Source: CAZVIK01 sp964627045
GTDB taxonomy: Bacteria > Acidobacteriota > Terriglobia > Bryobacterales > Bryobacteraceae
DNA length: 19,717 bases
Direction of reading: 5' to 3'
NCBI GenBank assembly: GCA_964627045.1
Contig: CAZVIK010000059.1
Coordinates: 1 to 19,717, forward strand
Of the stretch, positions 6,949 to 15,494 are shown in pieces. The notes beneath the pieces are model-generated. The model was not told the origin of the DNA, ran no database searches, and worked only from the letters and a program-made list of their open reading frames with translations. Positions within the stretch are counted from its first letter, which is position 1. Every line of letters begins with the position of its first letter. The position numbers were made by a program, and so were the translations under genes.

Positions 6949-8508
6949 TCACAGCGGCAGCACCTGGTGATCGGCACTGCCCGGATCGATACGTTCGTAC
7001 AACCGATCCAGCAATCCTGTGCCGTACTCGGCCAAGAACGGCAGGATCGAATAAAAGCGTTCCTGCATCTGGCGCTCGGGGTAGAGGAGCCTCGTCAGGC
7101 GGCCGGAATCCTCTCCCGCCCGCTCGGCGCGGCGTAGCGCCTCGCGTCCGGCTTTTCGTTCGATCTTGCCCATCTGGTGCAGGATTTTGCGCGTGCTCCG
7201 CGCGGCCGCCTCGGCGAGAGTGGGGTCGAACGCAGCCAGTTGCGTCCGCAATCGCTCCATTCGCTCACCGGTCTCCGAAGCGGCGGCTTTCAAACTCCGG
7301 TCGAGATCGGCCGGGATGAGCGCCGCCGCCATCCGCTCGGCCACCGCCTGCTCGCCCGCTCGCAGGTCGCCCAAGGCCAGGCCGTACCGGTCCATCAACT
7401 TCGCGCATCGCGCATCCATCAGCGTGAACCCGGCGCGATTCACCACCACCGGCATCCGGCCGAGCAGCGCCTTGTAGAGCGCCCCGGCCTGTGCCATGTA
7501 GGCGACCTCGGCGGGGCCCATCACGACCGCAACCGTCGGCATCATGAAGTCCTGGACCACGGGCCGAAGCAGGGCGTTCGGAGAGAGGTCTTCCGGCCGG
7601 GATGGTGCGACGCCTCCTTTAATGGGGACCCGGCGGCCGCCCTCCAGTGAAAACAGCAGGGTCCCACCCTCCTCGACCTTGACCTGAGCGTGGTATCCCG
7701 CGGCCTCCAACGCCCGCCCCCGCTCGACGACCAGGCGGACAAGTTGGGTGTGACGGGCCGAAGCCTCCGCAAGCATCGGAGCCGCCAGGGCGCGCATGGC
7801 GGGATGGAGCGGATCCAGAAGGAGAACCCCGTACGGCTTGAGCCAGCGTTCGAGAAGGCGGCGAAACCCTTCGCCAAACGTGCACCCGCCCGTATACGCC
7901 GTCGCCACCGCATCGATCACCTCTTCGGCGAACGGCAATTCGCTCAACGTGTGGCGGAGGTAAGCCACGGGATCTCCGCCAACCCGGACGGGACCGACCG
8001 GCTGCTGGGCGGCGGCGCCCGGAGCCTCGATCCGTACCGGCCGATGGCCTGCACCGTAAACGCGGCAGTGGTTGACCTCGGCGAAATCGTGGTCTTCGGT
8101 GGCCATCCAGAAGACCGGAACTGTGCGGATCCCCCGTTCGGTCAGCCGCGCCGCCAGCCGCGCCGCCGTCAGGGCCTTATAGATGGTGTACGCGGGTCCC
8201 AGAAACAGGCCAACCTGCTGGCCGGTGGCCACGACGCAGGTGCCCGGTTCTGCCAGCGTTTCCAGCCCAGGGTTCCCCGGGTTCTGTTCGGCCAGCGCGT
8301 CCACCAGCGCCGCGCGCCGCTCGGCTGGATAGTCGATCCTACCGGCAGACACCACGTAACTATCTGGGTTTGCGGGGGATAACTCGTAGTACCTTGATAC
8401 CGCTTCAAAGGAGCGCGCGTGGTCGGCCGCCAGACGGCTGACCCCGGGAAGGCTTTCGTAAGGCACCGAGCGGTCCGGCATGGGGAAAAACAAGCGTACC
8501 AGATCCAT
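6949..8508 (-). CDS. bshC: Bacillithiol biosynthesis cysteine-adding enzyme BshC
   Basis: A 519-residue protein, close to the usual length of BshC. The family catalyses the last step of bacillithiol synthesis, joining cysteine to glucosaminyl-malate in the cytoplasm. Recognisable features are VVATGQQVGLFLGPAYTIYK (92-111), matching the conserved TGQQ-GxFxGPxYTIYK signature, and VPVFWMATEDHDFAEV (130-145). The C-terminal third is rich in Arg/Glu helices consistent with the coiled-coil part of the enzyme. The start ATG at 8508 has GGAGGG at 8512-8517, a short spacing. It faces cyaY divergently across about 33-54 nt. The bshA and bshB genes are not in this window. The assignment is strong from the motifs; activity is inferred, since cysteine ligation by BshC has been assigned mainly by genetics. 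Confidence 0.93.
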   Translation of the reverse strand: MDLVRLFFPMPDRSVPYESLPGVSRLAADHARSFEAVSRYYELSPANPDSYVVSAGRIDYPAERRAALVDALAEQNPGNPGLETLAEPGTCVVATGQQVGLFLGPAYTIYKALTAARLAARLTERGIRTVPVFWMATEDHDFAEVNHCRVYGAGHRPVRIEAPGAAAQQPVGPVRVGGDPVAYLRHTLSELPFAEEVIDAVATAYTGGCTFGEGFRRLLERWLKPYGVLLLDPLHPAMRALAAPMLAEASARHTQLVRLVVERGRALEAAGYHAQVKVEEGGTLLFSLEGGRRVPIKGGVAPSRPEDLSPNALLRPVVQDFMMPTVAVVMGPAEVAYMAQAGALYKALLGRMPVVVNRAGFTLMDARCAKLMDRYGLALGDLRAGEQAVAERMAAALIPADLDRSLKAAASETGERMERLRTQLAAFDPTLAEAAARSTRKILHQMGKIERKAGREALRRAERAGEDSGRLTRLLYPERQMQERFYSILPFLAEYGTGLLDRLYERIDPGSADHQVLPL

Positions 8509-8562
8509 TCACCCTCCACAAAATCCGGGATTTCTGATACCGTGGAATTGCTCAGAGCGCAG

Positions 8563-8889
8563 ATGAGGGACGATTTCGATTTCCGCCGGCGCGCCGACGA
8601 CGCTCTGCGGAGCTTGCTGCGGGCTCTTGCTCCGGTGGCCGAGGACTATGGGTTCCGGGTGGGCATCGAGGAAGGAACTCTGGAAATCGATTTCCACGCG
8701 CCAAAGGGATCGATCTCCATCGCGCCGCACGCTCCCAGCCAGGTCTGGATCACCAACGGCGGGAAGACACGGAAGTTGACGTGGGACGTCGTCGAAAACG
8801 CGTTCATCCTGGAAGCAACCGGGCAGGATTTGCAGCAGGTGCTTGAAGAAGCGATCAGCCAGCAGATCGGCGAGGACGTCACGCTCTAG
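8563..8889 (+). CDS. cyaY: Frataxin/CyaY iron-sulfur cluster assembly protein
   Basis: A 108-residue protein from ATG 8563 (MRDDFDFRRRADDALRSLLRAL). It has an acidic first helix, then strands LEIDFHAPKGSISIAPHAPSQVWITNGGKTRKLTW and a C-terminal helix ending EAISQQIGEDVTL. The pattern aligns by eye with bacterial CyaY (QVWLA..., QQ-GE-V-F ending). CyaY binds iron through the acidic helix and modulates cysteine desulfurase in Fe-S cluster assembly in the cytoplasm. The start is uncertain: GTG 8542 would add VELLRAQ, and the frame stays open to 8419 inside bshC on the opposite strand. No strong ribosome binding site stands before either start. The stop is followed after five nucleotides by hemW, indicating co-transcription. 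Confidence 0.88.
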   Translation: MRDDFDFRRRADDALRSLLRALAPVAEDYGFRVGIEEGTLEIDFHAPKGSISIAPHAPSQVWITNGGKTRKLTWDVVENAFILEATGQDLQQVLEEAISQQIGEDVTL

Positions 8890-8894
8890 GACGA

Positions 8895-9992
8895 ATGGCC
8901 GGCGTCTACATTTCCTACCCTTTCTGCGGGCAGAAGTGTACCTTCTGCAATTTCGCCTCGGGGGTCTTTCCGGCGGCTCTGGCGGAAAAGTACCTGAAGG
9001 CGCTCGGTGCGGAGATCCGGAGCCACGCTTGGCGTTGGCGTCCCGAGACTCTGTATCTCGGAGGGGGTTCCCCCGGCAATCTCGAGGCGGGAAAATTGGA
9101 GGCGTTGCTCACCGAAGTACCGGGCCGCCCGTGGACGGAAGCCACCATCGAGGCGCCTCCGGGATGCGTAACCCCCGAAAAGGCCGAGCGATGGATCGCC
9201 GCGGGGTTGACGCGCGTGAGCCTCGGAGTGCAGTCGTTCGTTCTCGGGGAACTGGCCCGCACAGGCCGCCGGCACACCGCGAACACGGCGGCCGGCGACG
9301 TGGGCCTGCTGCGAAGCGCGGGAATCGGCAATTTCAACATCGACTTGATCGCGGGACTCCCGGGCCAGACTCCGGCAAGCTGGCGGGAGTCGCTGGAATG
9401 GGTGGACCGGCTGGAGGCGCCGCACGTCTCCGTCTACATGCTGGAGGTGGACCATGACAGCCGCCTGGGCGAAGAGATCCTCGCGGGCGGCTCGCGCTAC
9501 GGCGCCGCCGAGGCGCCCGATGAGGATGTCACCGCCGGCCTCTATGAGGCCGCCGTCGATTACCTGGCCTCGATCGGCCTGGCGCGCTATGAGATTTCCA
9601 ACTTCGCCCGGCCCGGTTTCCAGTCCCGGCACAACCTGAAGTACTGGCGTCTGGAGCCCTACGCGGGCTTCGGCGCGGACGCCCATTCCTTCGATGGCTT
9701 GGCCCGCAGCCAGAACGTCGAATCGCCATCGGAATACGTGTCACGATATGAGACGAGTGAGACCCCGGTCGTTTCTAGGGTGCCCGCGCGGCTTGCAGAG
9801 GAAAGGCTCTTCCTGGGCCTCAGATTGGACGCGGGAATCGTGCCGAATTCGAGCGAGTGGGAAAGACACGATTCGGCCTTCCGCCGCTTCGCCGCCGCCG
9901 GGCTTATCGAGAGCGACGGCGCCAGCCTCCGCCTCACGCGGCGCGGCGTACTGATGTCTAATGAAGTGTTCCAGGAGTTTCTTGAAGGATGA
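8895..9992 (+). CDS. hemW: Radical SAM haem chaperone HemW (HemN-like)
   Basis: A 365-residue protein, similar in length to E. coli HemW. The radical SAM cluster motif is CGQKCTFC (Cys11, Cys15, Cys18) in the YISYPFC context typical of the HemN/HemW group, followed by LYLGGGSPG, the SAM-binding glycine motif. The signature HNLKYW (246-251), with the following YAGFGADAHSF, matches the haem-binding HNxxYW element that separates HemW from true coproporphyrinogen dehydrogenase HemN. It probably inserts or carries haem rather than oxidising coproporphyrinogen. ATG 8895 lies five nucleotides after the cyaY stop, with AGGA spanning that stop as a ribosome binding site. Its TGA overlaps the ltaE start (ATGA), so translation of the two is probably coupled. 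Confidence 0.92.
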   Translation: MAGVYISYPFCGQKCTFCNFASGVFPAALAEKYLKALGAEIRSHAWRWRPETLYLGGGSPGNLEAGKLEALLTEVPGRPWTEATIEAPPGCVTPEKAERWIAAGLTRVSLGVQSFVLGELARTGRRHTANTAAGDVGLLRSAGIGNFNIDLIAGLPGQTPASWRESLEWVDRLEAPHVSVYMLEVDHDSRLGEEILAGGSRYGAAEAPDEDVTAGLYEAAVDYLASIGLARYEISNFARPGFQSRHNLKYWRLEPYAGFGADAHSFDGLARSQNVESPSEYVSRYETSETPVVSRVPARLAEERLFLGLRLDAGIVPNSSEWERHDSAFRRFAAAGLIESDGASLRLTRRGVLMSNEVFQEFLEG

Positions 9993-11038
9993 CCGGCAGC
10001 GAGTACATCGACCTGAGGAGTGACACCGTCACCCGCCCCACGCCCGAGATGCGCCGCGCCATGGCCGAAGCCGAGGTGGGCGACGACGTTTACGGCGAAG
10101 ACCCCACCGTGAACCGCCTGGAGGCCCGCGCCGCCGAGATCTTTGGCAAACAGGCCGGGCTATTCGTCCCCACCGGCAGCATGGGAAACACGATTGCCGT
10201 GAAGTTGCACACCAGCCACGGGCAGGAAGTGATCTGTGAGGCACGCAGCCATGTGTACAACTACGAGTTGGCCATGCTCGCCTGGTTCGCCGGGTGCGTC
10301 GCGCGTCCGGTCGCCGCCGTGGACGGGATTCTTCGCTGGGAGCAGATCCGCCGTGAGATCCGCCCGCTTTCTCCCTATCGCGCGCCCACGGGGCTGATCG
10401 AACTGGAGAATACGCACAACATGGCCGGCGGCGCGGTAACGCCCCCCGCTGTGTTCGATGAGATCTGCGACGGCGCGCACGAATTGGGCCTCAAGGTCCA
10501 CCTGGATGGCGCACGCATTTTCCACGCCGCTGCGTTTCTTGGCGCCGATGTCAAAGACCTCTGCGCCAAGGCCGACACGGTGATGTTCTGCCTGTCCAAG
10601 GGGCTCTGCGCACCGGCCGGTTCGCTATTGGTCGGCGCCCAGGAAGACATCGACCGCGCCCGGCTCTACCGGAAGCGGCTCGGAGGCGGCATGCGCCAGG
10701 CGGGGGTTCTGGCCGCGCCGGGGCTGATCGCGCTGGAGGTGATGCCGAAGCGGCTGGCCGAAGACCACGCCAACGCGCGGTTCCTGGCCGGGGAACTGAG
10801 CCGGACCCCGGGGATCCAGGTGACGCACGAAGTCCAGACCAACATCGTCATCTTCGACGTGTCGGGCGCGGGGCAGACCGCCGCCGAGTTCAGCCGCCGC
10901 CTGAAGAGCCGCGGCGTCCTCATCAACGCCATCGACGACCGTCGCTTGCGCCTTCTGACACATCACGACGCCGGCCGCGACGCTTGCGCGCGCGCGTTAC
11001 CCGTAATCCGGCAAGTGGCGTCGTCCGCCGGCGGCTAG
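9989..11038 (+). CDS. ltaE: Low-specificity L-threonine aldolase
   Basis: A 349-residue PLP enzyme of fold type I that cleaves L-threonine and L-allo-threonine to glycine and acetaldehyde. The N-terminus DLRSDTVTRPTPEMRRAMAEAEVGDDVYGEDPTV is the family's signature opening. PTGSMGN (61-67) binds PLP phosphate, His88 is the stacking residue, HLDGAR (171-176) supplies the Asp near the pyridine nitrogen, and Lys204 in CLSKGLCAP is the Schiff-base lysine. Its ATG overlaps the hemW stop by four bases, and AAGGATG supplies a weak ribosome binding site within hemW. Its TAG ends only three nucleotides before the convergent glnD stop, leaving no room for a terminator between the two. Confidence 0.94.
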   Translation: MTGSEYIDLRSDTVTRPTPEMRRAMAEAEVGDDVYGEDPTVNRLEARAAEIFGKQAGLFVPTGSMGNTIAVKLHTSHGQEVICEARSHVYNYELAMLAWFAGCVARPVAAVDGILRWEQIRREIRPLSPYRAPTGLIELENTHNMAGGAVTPPAVFDEICDGAHELGLKVHLDGARIFHAAAFLGADVKDLCAKADTVMFCLSKGLCAPAGSLLVGAQEDIDRARLYRKRLGGGMRQAGVLAAPGLIALEVMPKRLAEDHANARFLAGELSRTPGIQVTHEVQTNIVIFDVSGAGQTAAEFSRRLKSRGVLINAIDDRRLRLLTHHDAGRDACARALPVIRQVASSAGG

Positions 11039-11041
11039 GGC

Positions 11042-13522
11042 TCAGCCGCGGCAGGCTTTGAGCAGTTTTTCTTGAAGCTCGGTCTGCTTGTCGGGCAGAA
11101 GTTTGGCCCCGCCCGCCGTTACGTAGAAAACGTCCATGGCCTTGTGGGCCTCGGTGTCGATCAGGACGAGTTCAATGTTGCATCCGGCGTCCGAGAGCGT
11201 CCGCGCCAGGTCGTAGAGCAGCCCCGGGCGGTCCTCGGCGACGACCTCGATCAGTGTAGAGGCCGGCGACGACTCGCCGTCGAACGAAACCGAAGGGCGA
11301 ATGCGGGAGCGCTTGGAGGGAACCGGCGGCCGCGGGCGGTGCAACAGGAGCTGGCGCACGTCCATCCGCCCGGTGATGATCCGCTCCAGGGTCAGCCGGA
11401 GGCGGTCGACTTCGGCCGGATTCAGGTCCAGGGTGCGCTTGGGGTCCTCGAACACGAACGTGTCGAGCACCATGCCCTTGCGGTTGCCGAACACGTCGGC
11501 CTTCAGGATGTTCATGCCGAAGCCGGCCAGCGCCCCGGCGAGCGACGCCAGCAGAAACGGCTTGTCGCTGGCCGCCACCGTGAGCACGTAGCTGCCGTTG
11601 CGCCGGCGCAGGTCGATCCCCACGCCGTGCTGCCGGGCGAATTCGTAGAGCGCGTAGTGCGCCTGGAGCTCTTCGGCCGAGTGCACGCGCATGTAGCGCG
11701 CCGGAAAACCGGAGAGAAACGCGGCCAGTTCCGGGGACACGTCGGGCGGCGCTTCGATGCGCCCCGTGTCCAGTTCCCGGGTCAGTTCATGATGCGTGAT
11801 GAGGTACAGGTGCCAGAGTTGTTCCAGGCGCCACGGCGTCATGGCGCGCGGGTTCACGGCGTTGATGTCGGCGTAGGTGACCAGTACCAGGTCCTTCAGC
11901 CGTTCTTCGGTGCCAAGGCGCTCGGCCAGCAGCCTGGCCGTCGCCGGTTCGTCCGGGTCCCGCGTGTTGAGAATGTTGGAGAAATCCAGGTGGCGGCCGA
12001 TCAGAAACCGTACCGCCTGGCGCGTTTCGGCCGGCGCGCCCAGCCGGATCATGGCGTTCTCGGCCAGCCGTTCGGACTCCTCGACGTGCTTGCCCGAGCG
12101 CGCCGCTTTCCCGACGTCGTGGAACAACAGCGCCGCGATCAGGTTGCCGCGACTCTGCACTTCGTCGAGCAGGCCGGCGAACTGGCGCCGCAGCGGGTCC
12201 TGCGAACCGTGCAACTCCTCCAACCCGCGGATCGCCTCCAGGGAGTGTTCGTCAACCGTGTAGCGATGGTAGAAGTCGCGGACCACCAGGCACTCGATGT
12301 CCGCCCACTCGGGCAGCATGGCCCCGAGCACCCCGGTTTCATGCATGGCGGCGAGCGCCAGGCTGGCATGCGGCAGCGACAGGGTCTCCTGGAACCGCGG
12401 CCAGAGGTTGCGGGCCGAGGCGAAGTACTGCGCCAGTCCGTGGCGATGGTCGGAAATCCGCTTCTCGGTGTCGGCGGCCAGGCGGAACCCGTGGCGCGCC
12501 ACGAACGCGAACAGGCGCAACACCACCTCGGGGTCCTTCACCAGCATCGCCGGCGTCTTCAGAAGCACGCGTTCCTTGGACACCGTGAACTCGTGGTTCG
12601 AAACACGGCTCCGCCAGTCCCGGAAATTGGACAACAGGACGCTGCCCTGTCCTTCGGTGATCTCCATCCAGCGCGTGGCGGCCCGATAGATGGCGCGGGC
12701 GCCGAAAAAATAGTCGCGCATCCAGGCGGCCGCGTCCCGGTGGGGAAAGAAGGGCTGCTCGGAGATCTCCTCCTGCGCGTCGAATGAAAGCAGGTTGCTG
12801 TCGCGGCCCGCCATGTGGTGCAAGAACGTGCGCAGTTTGGCCAGAAACTCGCGCGGCCCGTCCAGTTCCGGCGCCGGCTCGGGAACGGGCATCTGGTAAG
12901 GCTGGGCCGACCGCAGTTGGCTGAGCCACCTCACCAGTTGCAGGTCGCGCAATCCCCCCGGCGTCTCCTTGACGTTCGGCTCCATGTGGTAGATCGTCTC
13001 GGAGTAGCGCGCATGCCTCACCCGCGTGAGGCGCGTCAAGTGCTGGATCAACTCCTGCCGCCGTGAATGGAAGAACTTCGGCAACGCCTCCAGCAGCTTC
13101 TGGTAAAGCGATTCGTCGCCGGTCAAGAACCGCTGGTCGAGCAGGCTGATGCTCAGCTCAATGTTGCGGTCGTCCACCTGGCAACATTCCGAGATCGTGT
13201 GAACCGAGTGCCCGAGCCGCAGGCCCTGGTCCCAAAGGCCGCGAAGAAACGCGGCCAGAGCGTCGCGGGCGGCCGGCGTGCGCGGCTCCTCGGCGGCCAG
13301 CAGCAAAAGGTCCACGTCGGAGTAAGGGTAAAGCTCCCTCCTCCCGAATCCGCCCACGGCCAGCACCGCCATCCCGCCCGGATAGACCGGGGCGAGCGTT
13401 TCCAGGAAGGCGCGGCGCACCTGGGCGTCCACCTCGGCGGAGCGGGCGGCGAGCGCGGCCGCCGCGTCTCCGCTGGCGAGGAACGCCTCGCGCGCCGGAT
13501 CTTGCTTGGCTTGGAGCGACAT
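11042..13522 (-). CDS. glnD: [Protein-PII] uridylyltransferase / uridylyl-removing enzyme GlnD
   Basis: An 826-residue bifunctional nitrogen sensor that uridylylates PII when glutamine is low and removes UMP when it is high. Domains in order: a nucleotidyltransferase with GGFGRREL (57-64) and metal ligands Asp69 and Asp71 in SDVDLLLL; a GlnD helical linker (WMRDYFFGARAIYRAA region); an HD hydrolase domain around residue 465 (ALLFHDVGKAARSGKH); and two C-terminal ACT domains, about 640-720 (VAASDKPFLLASLAGAL) and about 750-826 (VVAEDRPGLLYDLARTL), which sense glutamine. All catalytic landmarks are present and the length is normal (E. coli GlnD is 890). The start ATG shares one base with the glnB stop (TGATG), which points to coupled translation. 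It is the third gene of amtB-glnB-glnD. Confidence 0.96.
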   Translation of the reverse strand: MSLQAKQDPAREAFLASGDAAAALAARSAEVDAQVRRAFLETLAPVYPGGMAVLAVGGFGRRELYPYSDVDLLLLAAEEPRTPAARDALAAFLRGLWDQGLRLGHSVHTISECCQVDDRNIELSISLLDQRFLTGDESLYQKLLEALPKFFHSRRQELIQHLTRLTRVRHARYSETIYHMEPNVKETPGGLRDLQLVRWLSQLRSAQPYQMPVPEPAPELDGPREFLAKLRTFLHHMAGRDSNLLSFDAQEEISEQPFFPHRDAAAWMRDYFFGARAIYRAATRWMEITEGQGSVLLSNFRDWRSRVSNHEFTVSKERVLLKTPAMLVKDPEVVLRLFAFVARHGFRLAADTEKRISDHRHGLAQYFASARNLWPRFQETLSLPHASLALAAMHETGVLGAMLPEWADIECLVVRDFYHRYTVDEHSLEAIRGLEELHGSQDPLRRQFAGLLDEVQSRGNLIAALLFHDVGKAARSGKHVEESERLAENAMIRLGAPAETRQAVRFLIGRHLDFSNILNTRDPDEPATARLLAERLGTEERLKDLVLVTYADINAVNPRAMTPWRLEQLWHLYLITHHELTRELDTGRIEAPPDVSPELAAFLSGFPARYMRVHSAEELQAHYALYEFARQHGVGIDLRRRNGSYVLTVAASDKPFLLASLAGALAGFGMNILKADVFGNRKGMVLDTFVFEDPKRTLDLNPAEVDRLRLTLERIITGRMDVRQLLLHRPRPPVPSKRSRIRPSVSFDGESSPASTLIEVVAEDRPGLLYDLARTLSDAGCNIELVLIDTEAHKAMDVFYVTAGGAKLLPDKQTELQEKLLKACRG

Positions 13523-13860
13523 CAGAGAGCCGCGTCCGCGCGGTCCTCATTTCGGATGCGGATCGCCTCCTCGACGTTGTACACGAAAATCTTGCCGTCG
13601 CCGATTTTGCCGGTGCGCGCCGCCGAAATCACGGTCCGGACCACTTCCTCGACGCGCGCCGCCGCCACCACCATCTCCAGCTTCACCTTGGGAAGAAGAT
13701 CGACCTGGTACTCCTGCCCGCGATAAACCTCCTTGTGCCCCTTCTGCCGGCCGTGGCCGCGCACCTCGGTCACCGTCATCCCGTCGATGCCGATGCCTTT
13801 CAGGGCCTCTTTGACGTCCTCCAGCTTGAATGGTTGAATGATCGCCTCGATCTTCTTCAT
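13522..13860 (-). CDS. glnB: Nitrogen regulatory protein PII (GlnB/GlnK family)
   Basis: A 112-residue trimeric signal protein that binds ATP/ADP and 2-oxoglutarate. The T-loop GHKEVYRGQEYQVDLLPK carries Tyr51, the uridylylation site, and TGKIGDGKIFV (83-93) is the conserved ATP-binding C-loop region. The N-terminus MKKIEAIIQPFKLEDVKEAL is canonical. Lying between amtB and glnD, it is well placed both to block the ammonium channel (GlnK-like role) and to be modified by GlnD. The position next to amtB would favour the name glnK; the sequence alone does not separate the two. It starts 37 nt after the amtB stop, and a GAAAGGACAAG purine run just upstream serves as ribosome binding site. Confidence 0.96.
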   Translation of the reverse strand: MKKIEAIIQPFKLEDVKEALKGIGIDGMTVTEVRGHGRQKGHKEVYRGQEYQVDLLPKVKLEMVVAAARVEEVVRTVISAARTGKIGDGKIFVYNVEEAIRIRNEDRADAAL

Positions 13861-13897
13861 CTGCTTGTCCTTTCCCGCCTTTCAGGGGCGTCGCTGC

Positions 13898-15280
13898 CTA
13901 TGCTTCGAGATTGTACGCCTCTTCGCCGTGCAGGCTCAGGTCCAGGCCCTGGATCTCGTGCTCGGCCGGAACTCGCAGCCCGACGACAACGTCGCAGATC
14001 TTCAGGATAACCAGGGTGCCTACGATCGCTAAACCCCAGGCGATCGCGCTGCCGATGGCCTGGTTGAGTACTTGGGTCATATTGCCGTCCACCAGTCCGA
14101 GCGGCGCGGGATTTCCGGCGGAGTCCTTCAGCGCGCTGTTGACGGCGCTGGTCGCAAACACGCCCGTCAGCAGCGCCCCCAGCGTTCCGCCCGCTCCGTG
14201 CACGCCGAAGGCGTCCAGCGAGTCGTCGTACCCGAACTTGTGTTTGATCGCGGTCACCATGAAATAACACACGATGCCGGCCGCGAAGCCGATCAGCAGC
14301 GCCGGCATCGGCTTCACAAAGCCGGAGGCCGGCGTGATCGCCACCAGGCCCGCCACCGCGCCGGAGATCCCGCCGAGCACGCTCGGCTTGCCGCCGCGCA
14401 TCCATTCGGCGATCATCCAGCCCAGGGCCGCCGCAGCCGCTCCGAAGTGCGTCGCGACGAAGGCGCTGGTCGCCAGCCCCGAGGAACCCAAGGCGCTTCC
14501 CGCATTGAACCCGAACCAGCCCACCCACAGCAGGCACGCGCCGATGAAGCTCAGCACCAGGCTGTGCGGCTTCATCGGTTCGGATGGATAGCCGGTGCGC
14601 TTGCCCAGGTAGAGCGCGCAAACCAACGCCGATACCCCCGAAGTGATGTGAACCACCGTCCCGCCGGCGAAGTCGAAGCAGGGGATGCTTCCGCCCGAGA
14701 ACGCGTTCAACAGCCCTCCCTTGCCCCACACCATGTGCGCCATCGGGAAGTAGATCAGCAGCATCCACAGCGTGGTAAATAAAAGCATCGCGCTGAACTT
14801 CATGCGCTCGGCGAACGCGCCCGAGATCAACGCCGGCGTGATGATCGCAAACATCAACTGGTAGATCATGAAGGTCTGCTGCGGGATGGTGCCGGCGTAG
14901 TCGGCGTTGGGCTCGGCGCCCACGCCGTTCAAGAACATGTATTGAAAGCCGCCGATCACCGGGGTGCCCTCGCCGAACGCCAGACTGTATCCCACAAAGG
15001 CCCAGAGGACCGTCACCAACGCCATCAGGGCGAAACTTTGCATCATCGTGCCGAGCACGTTCTTTTTCCGGACCAGGCCCCCGTAAAACAGCGCCAGTCC
15101 AGGACCGGTCATCAGCAACACCAGGGCCGCGCTCGTCAACATCCAGGCGTTATCGCCCGCCGATTGCGCGGCGTTTGTCGCGGCCTCCAGCGCCGCCAGC
15201 TTTTCGTCAATGCCCACCGGCGTCTGCGCAGCCAGGGGCAGAATACCCACTAGAGCCATTGGGAACGTCAGGGTTCTCAT
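13898..15280 (-). CDS. amtB: Ammonium transporter (AmtB type)
   Basis: A 460-residue channel of the Amt/Rh family that conducts ammonium across the inner membrane as a trimer. Residues 1-19 (MRTLTFPMALVGILPLAAQ) look like a cleavable signal peptide, followed by a periplasmic linker and about 11 membrane helices. The pore twin histidines are His211 in DFAGGTVVHITSG and His361 in DAFGVHGAGG, and the conserved Asp is Asp203. The C-terminal tail LRVPAEHEIQGLDLSLHGEEAYNLEA is the cytoplasmic segment that contacts PII proteins in E. coli. GAGGTG just before ATG 15280 is the ribosome binding site. It is the first gene of amtB-glnB-glnD, facing a divergent porin and second transporter across 214 nt. 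Confidence 0.96.
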   Translation of the reverse strand: MRTLTFPMALVGILPLAAQTPVGIDEKLAALEAATNAAQSAGDNAWMLTSAALVLLMTGPGLALFYGGLVRKKNVLGTMMQSFALMALVTVLWAFVGYSLAFGEGTPVIGGFQYMFLNGVGAEPNADYAGTIPQQTFMIYQLMFAIITPALISGAFAERMKFSAMLLFTTLWMLLIYFPMAHMVWGKGGLLNAFSGGSIPCFDFAGGTVVHITSGVSALVCALYLGKRTGYPSEPMKPHSLVLSFIGACLLWVGWFGFNAGSALGSSGLATSAFVATHFGAAAAALGWMIAEWMRGGKPSVLGGISGAVAGLVAITPASGFVKPMPALLIGFAAGIVCYFMVTAIKHKFGYDDSLDAFGVHGAGGTLGALLTGVFATSAVNSALKDSAGNPAPLGLVDGNMTQVLNQAIGSAIAWGLAIVGTLVILKICDVVVGLRVPAEHEIQGLDLSLHGEEAYNLEA

Positions 15281-15329
15281 GAATCACCTCGAAGGATGCA
15301 CTGCGGACGCGGCAGTATGTTTTCATCAT

Positions 15330-15420
15330 GCACCGGCTAAGTGGAATCTCATAACGCAACGTTTCTATCGGAGCAATTGAAATTTTCTATTGGCGCACCG
15401 GGCGGCTCGTGCCCTAGAAT
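15330..15420. promoter_or_regulatory. AT-rich divergent promoter region between amtB and the porin gene
   Basis: The 214-nt gap 15281-15494 contains an AT-rich island near 15340-15391 in otherwise GC-rich sequence. For amtB (minus) TTGCTC (plus 15371-15376) and TATGAG (plus 15348-15353) are 17 nt apart. For the porin (plus) TAGAAT at 15415-15420 is a good -10, but the nearest -35-like TTGGCG (15390-15395) is 19 nt away. Neither pair is strong. I found no sigma-54 box with the GG-N10-GC pattern and no complete NtrC dyad. Confidence 0.35.
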
Positions 15421-15494
15421 CGGGTCAGACAGGCGGGCTCCCCGTCCAACGCCAGCCGCGAGTTTCCCCATTCTTTAAGGAGGCATCACCGAAT

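Noticed and set aside
11072..12787. Plus-strand open frame of 571 codons opposite glnD
   Set aside because: The glnD frame on the other strand has every catalytic motif. This frame is low-complexity Arg/Gln/Val-rich sequence without domain features.
15281..15494. Sigma-54 promoter or NtrC site between amtB and the porin gene
   Set aside because: TGGCGCACC and TGCACC half-matches occur, but no GG-N10-GC pair and no full NtrC dyad can be placed on either strand.
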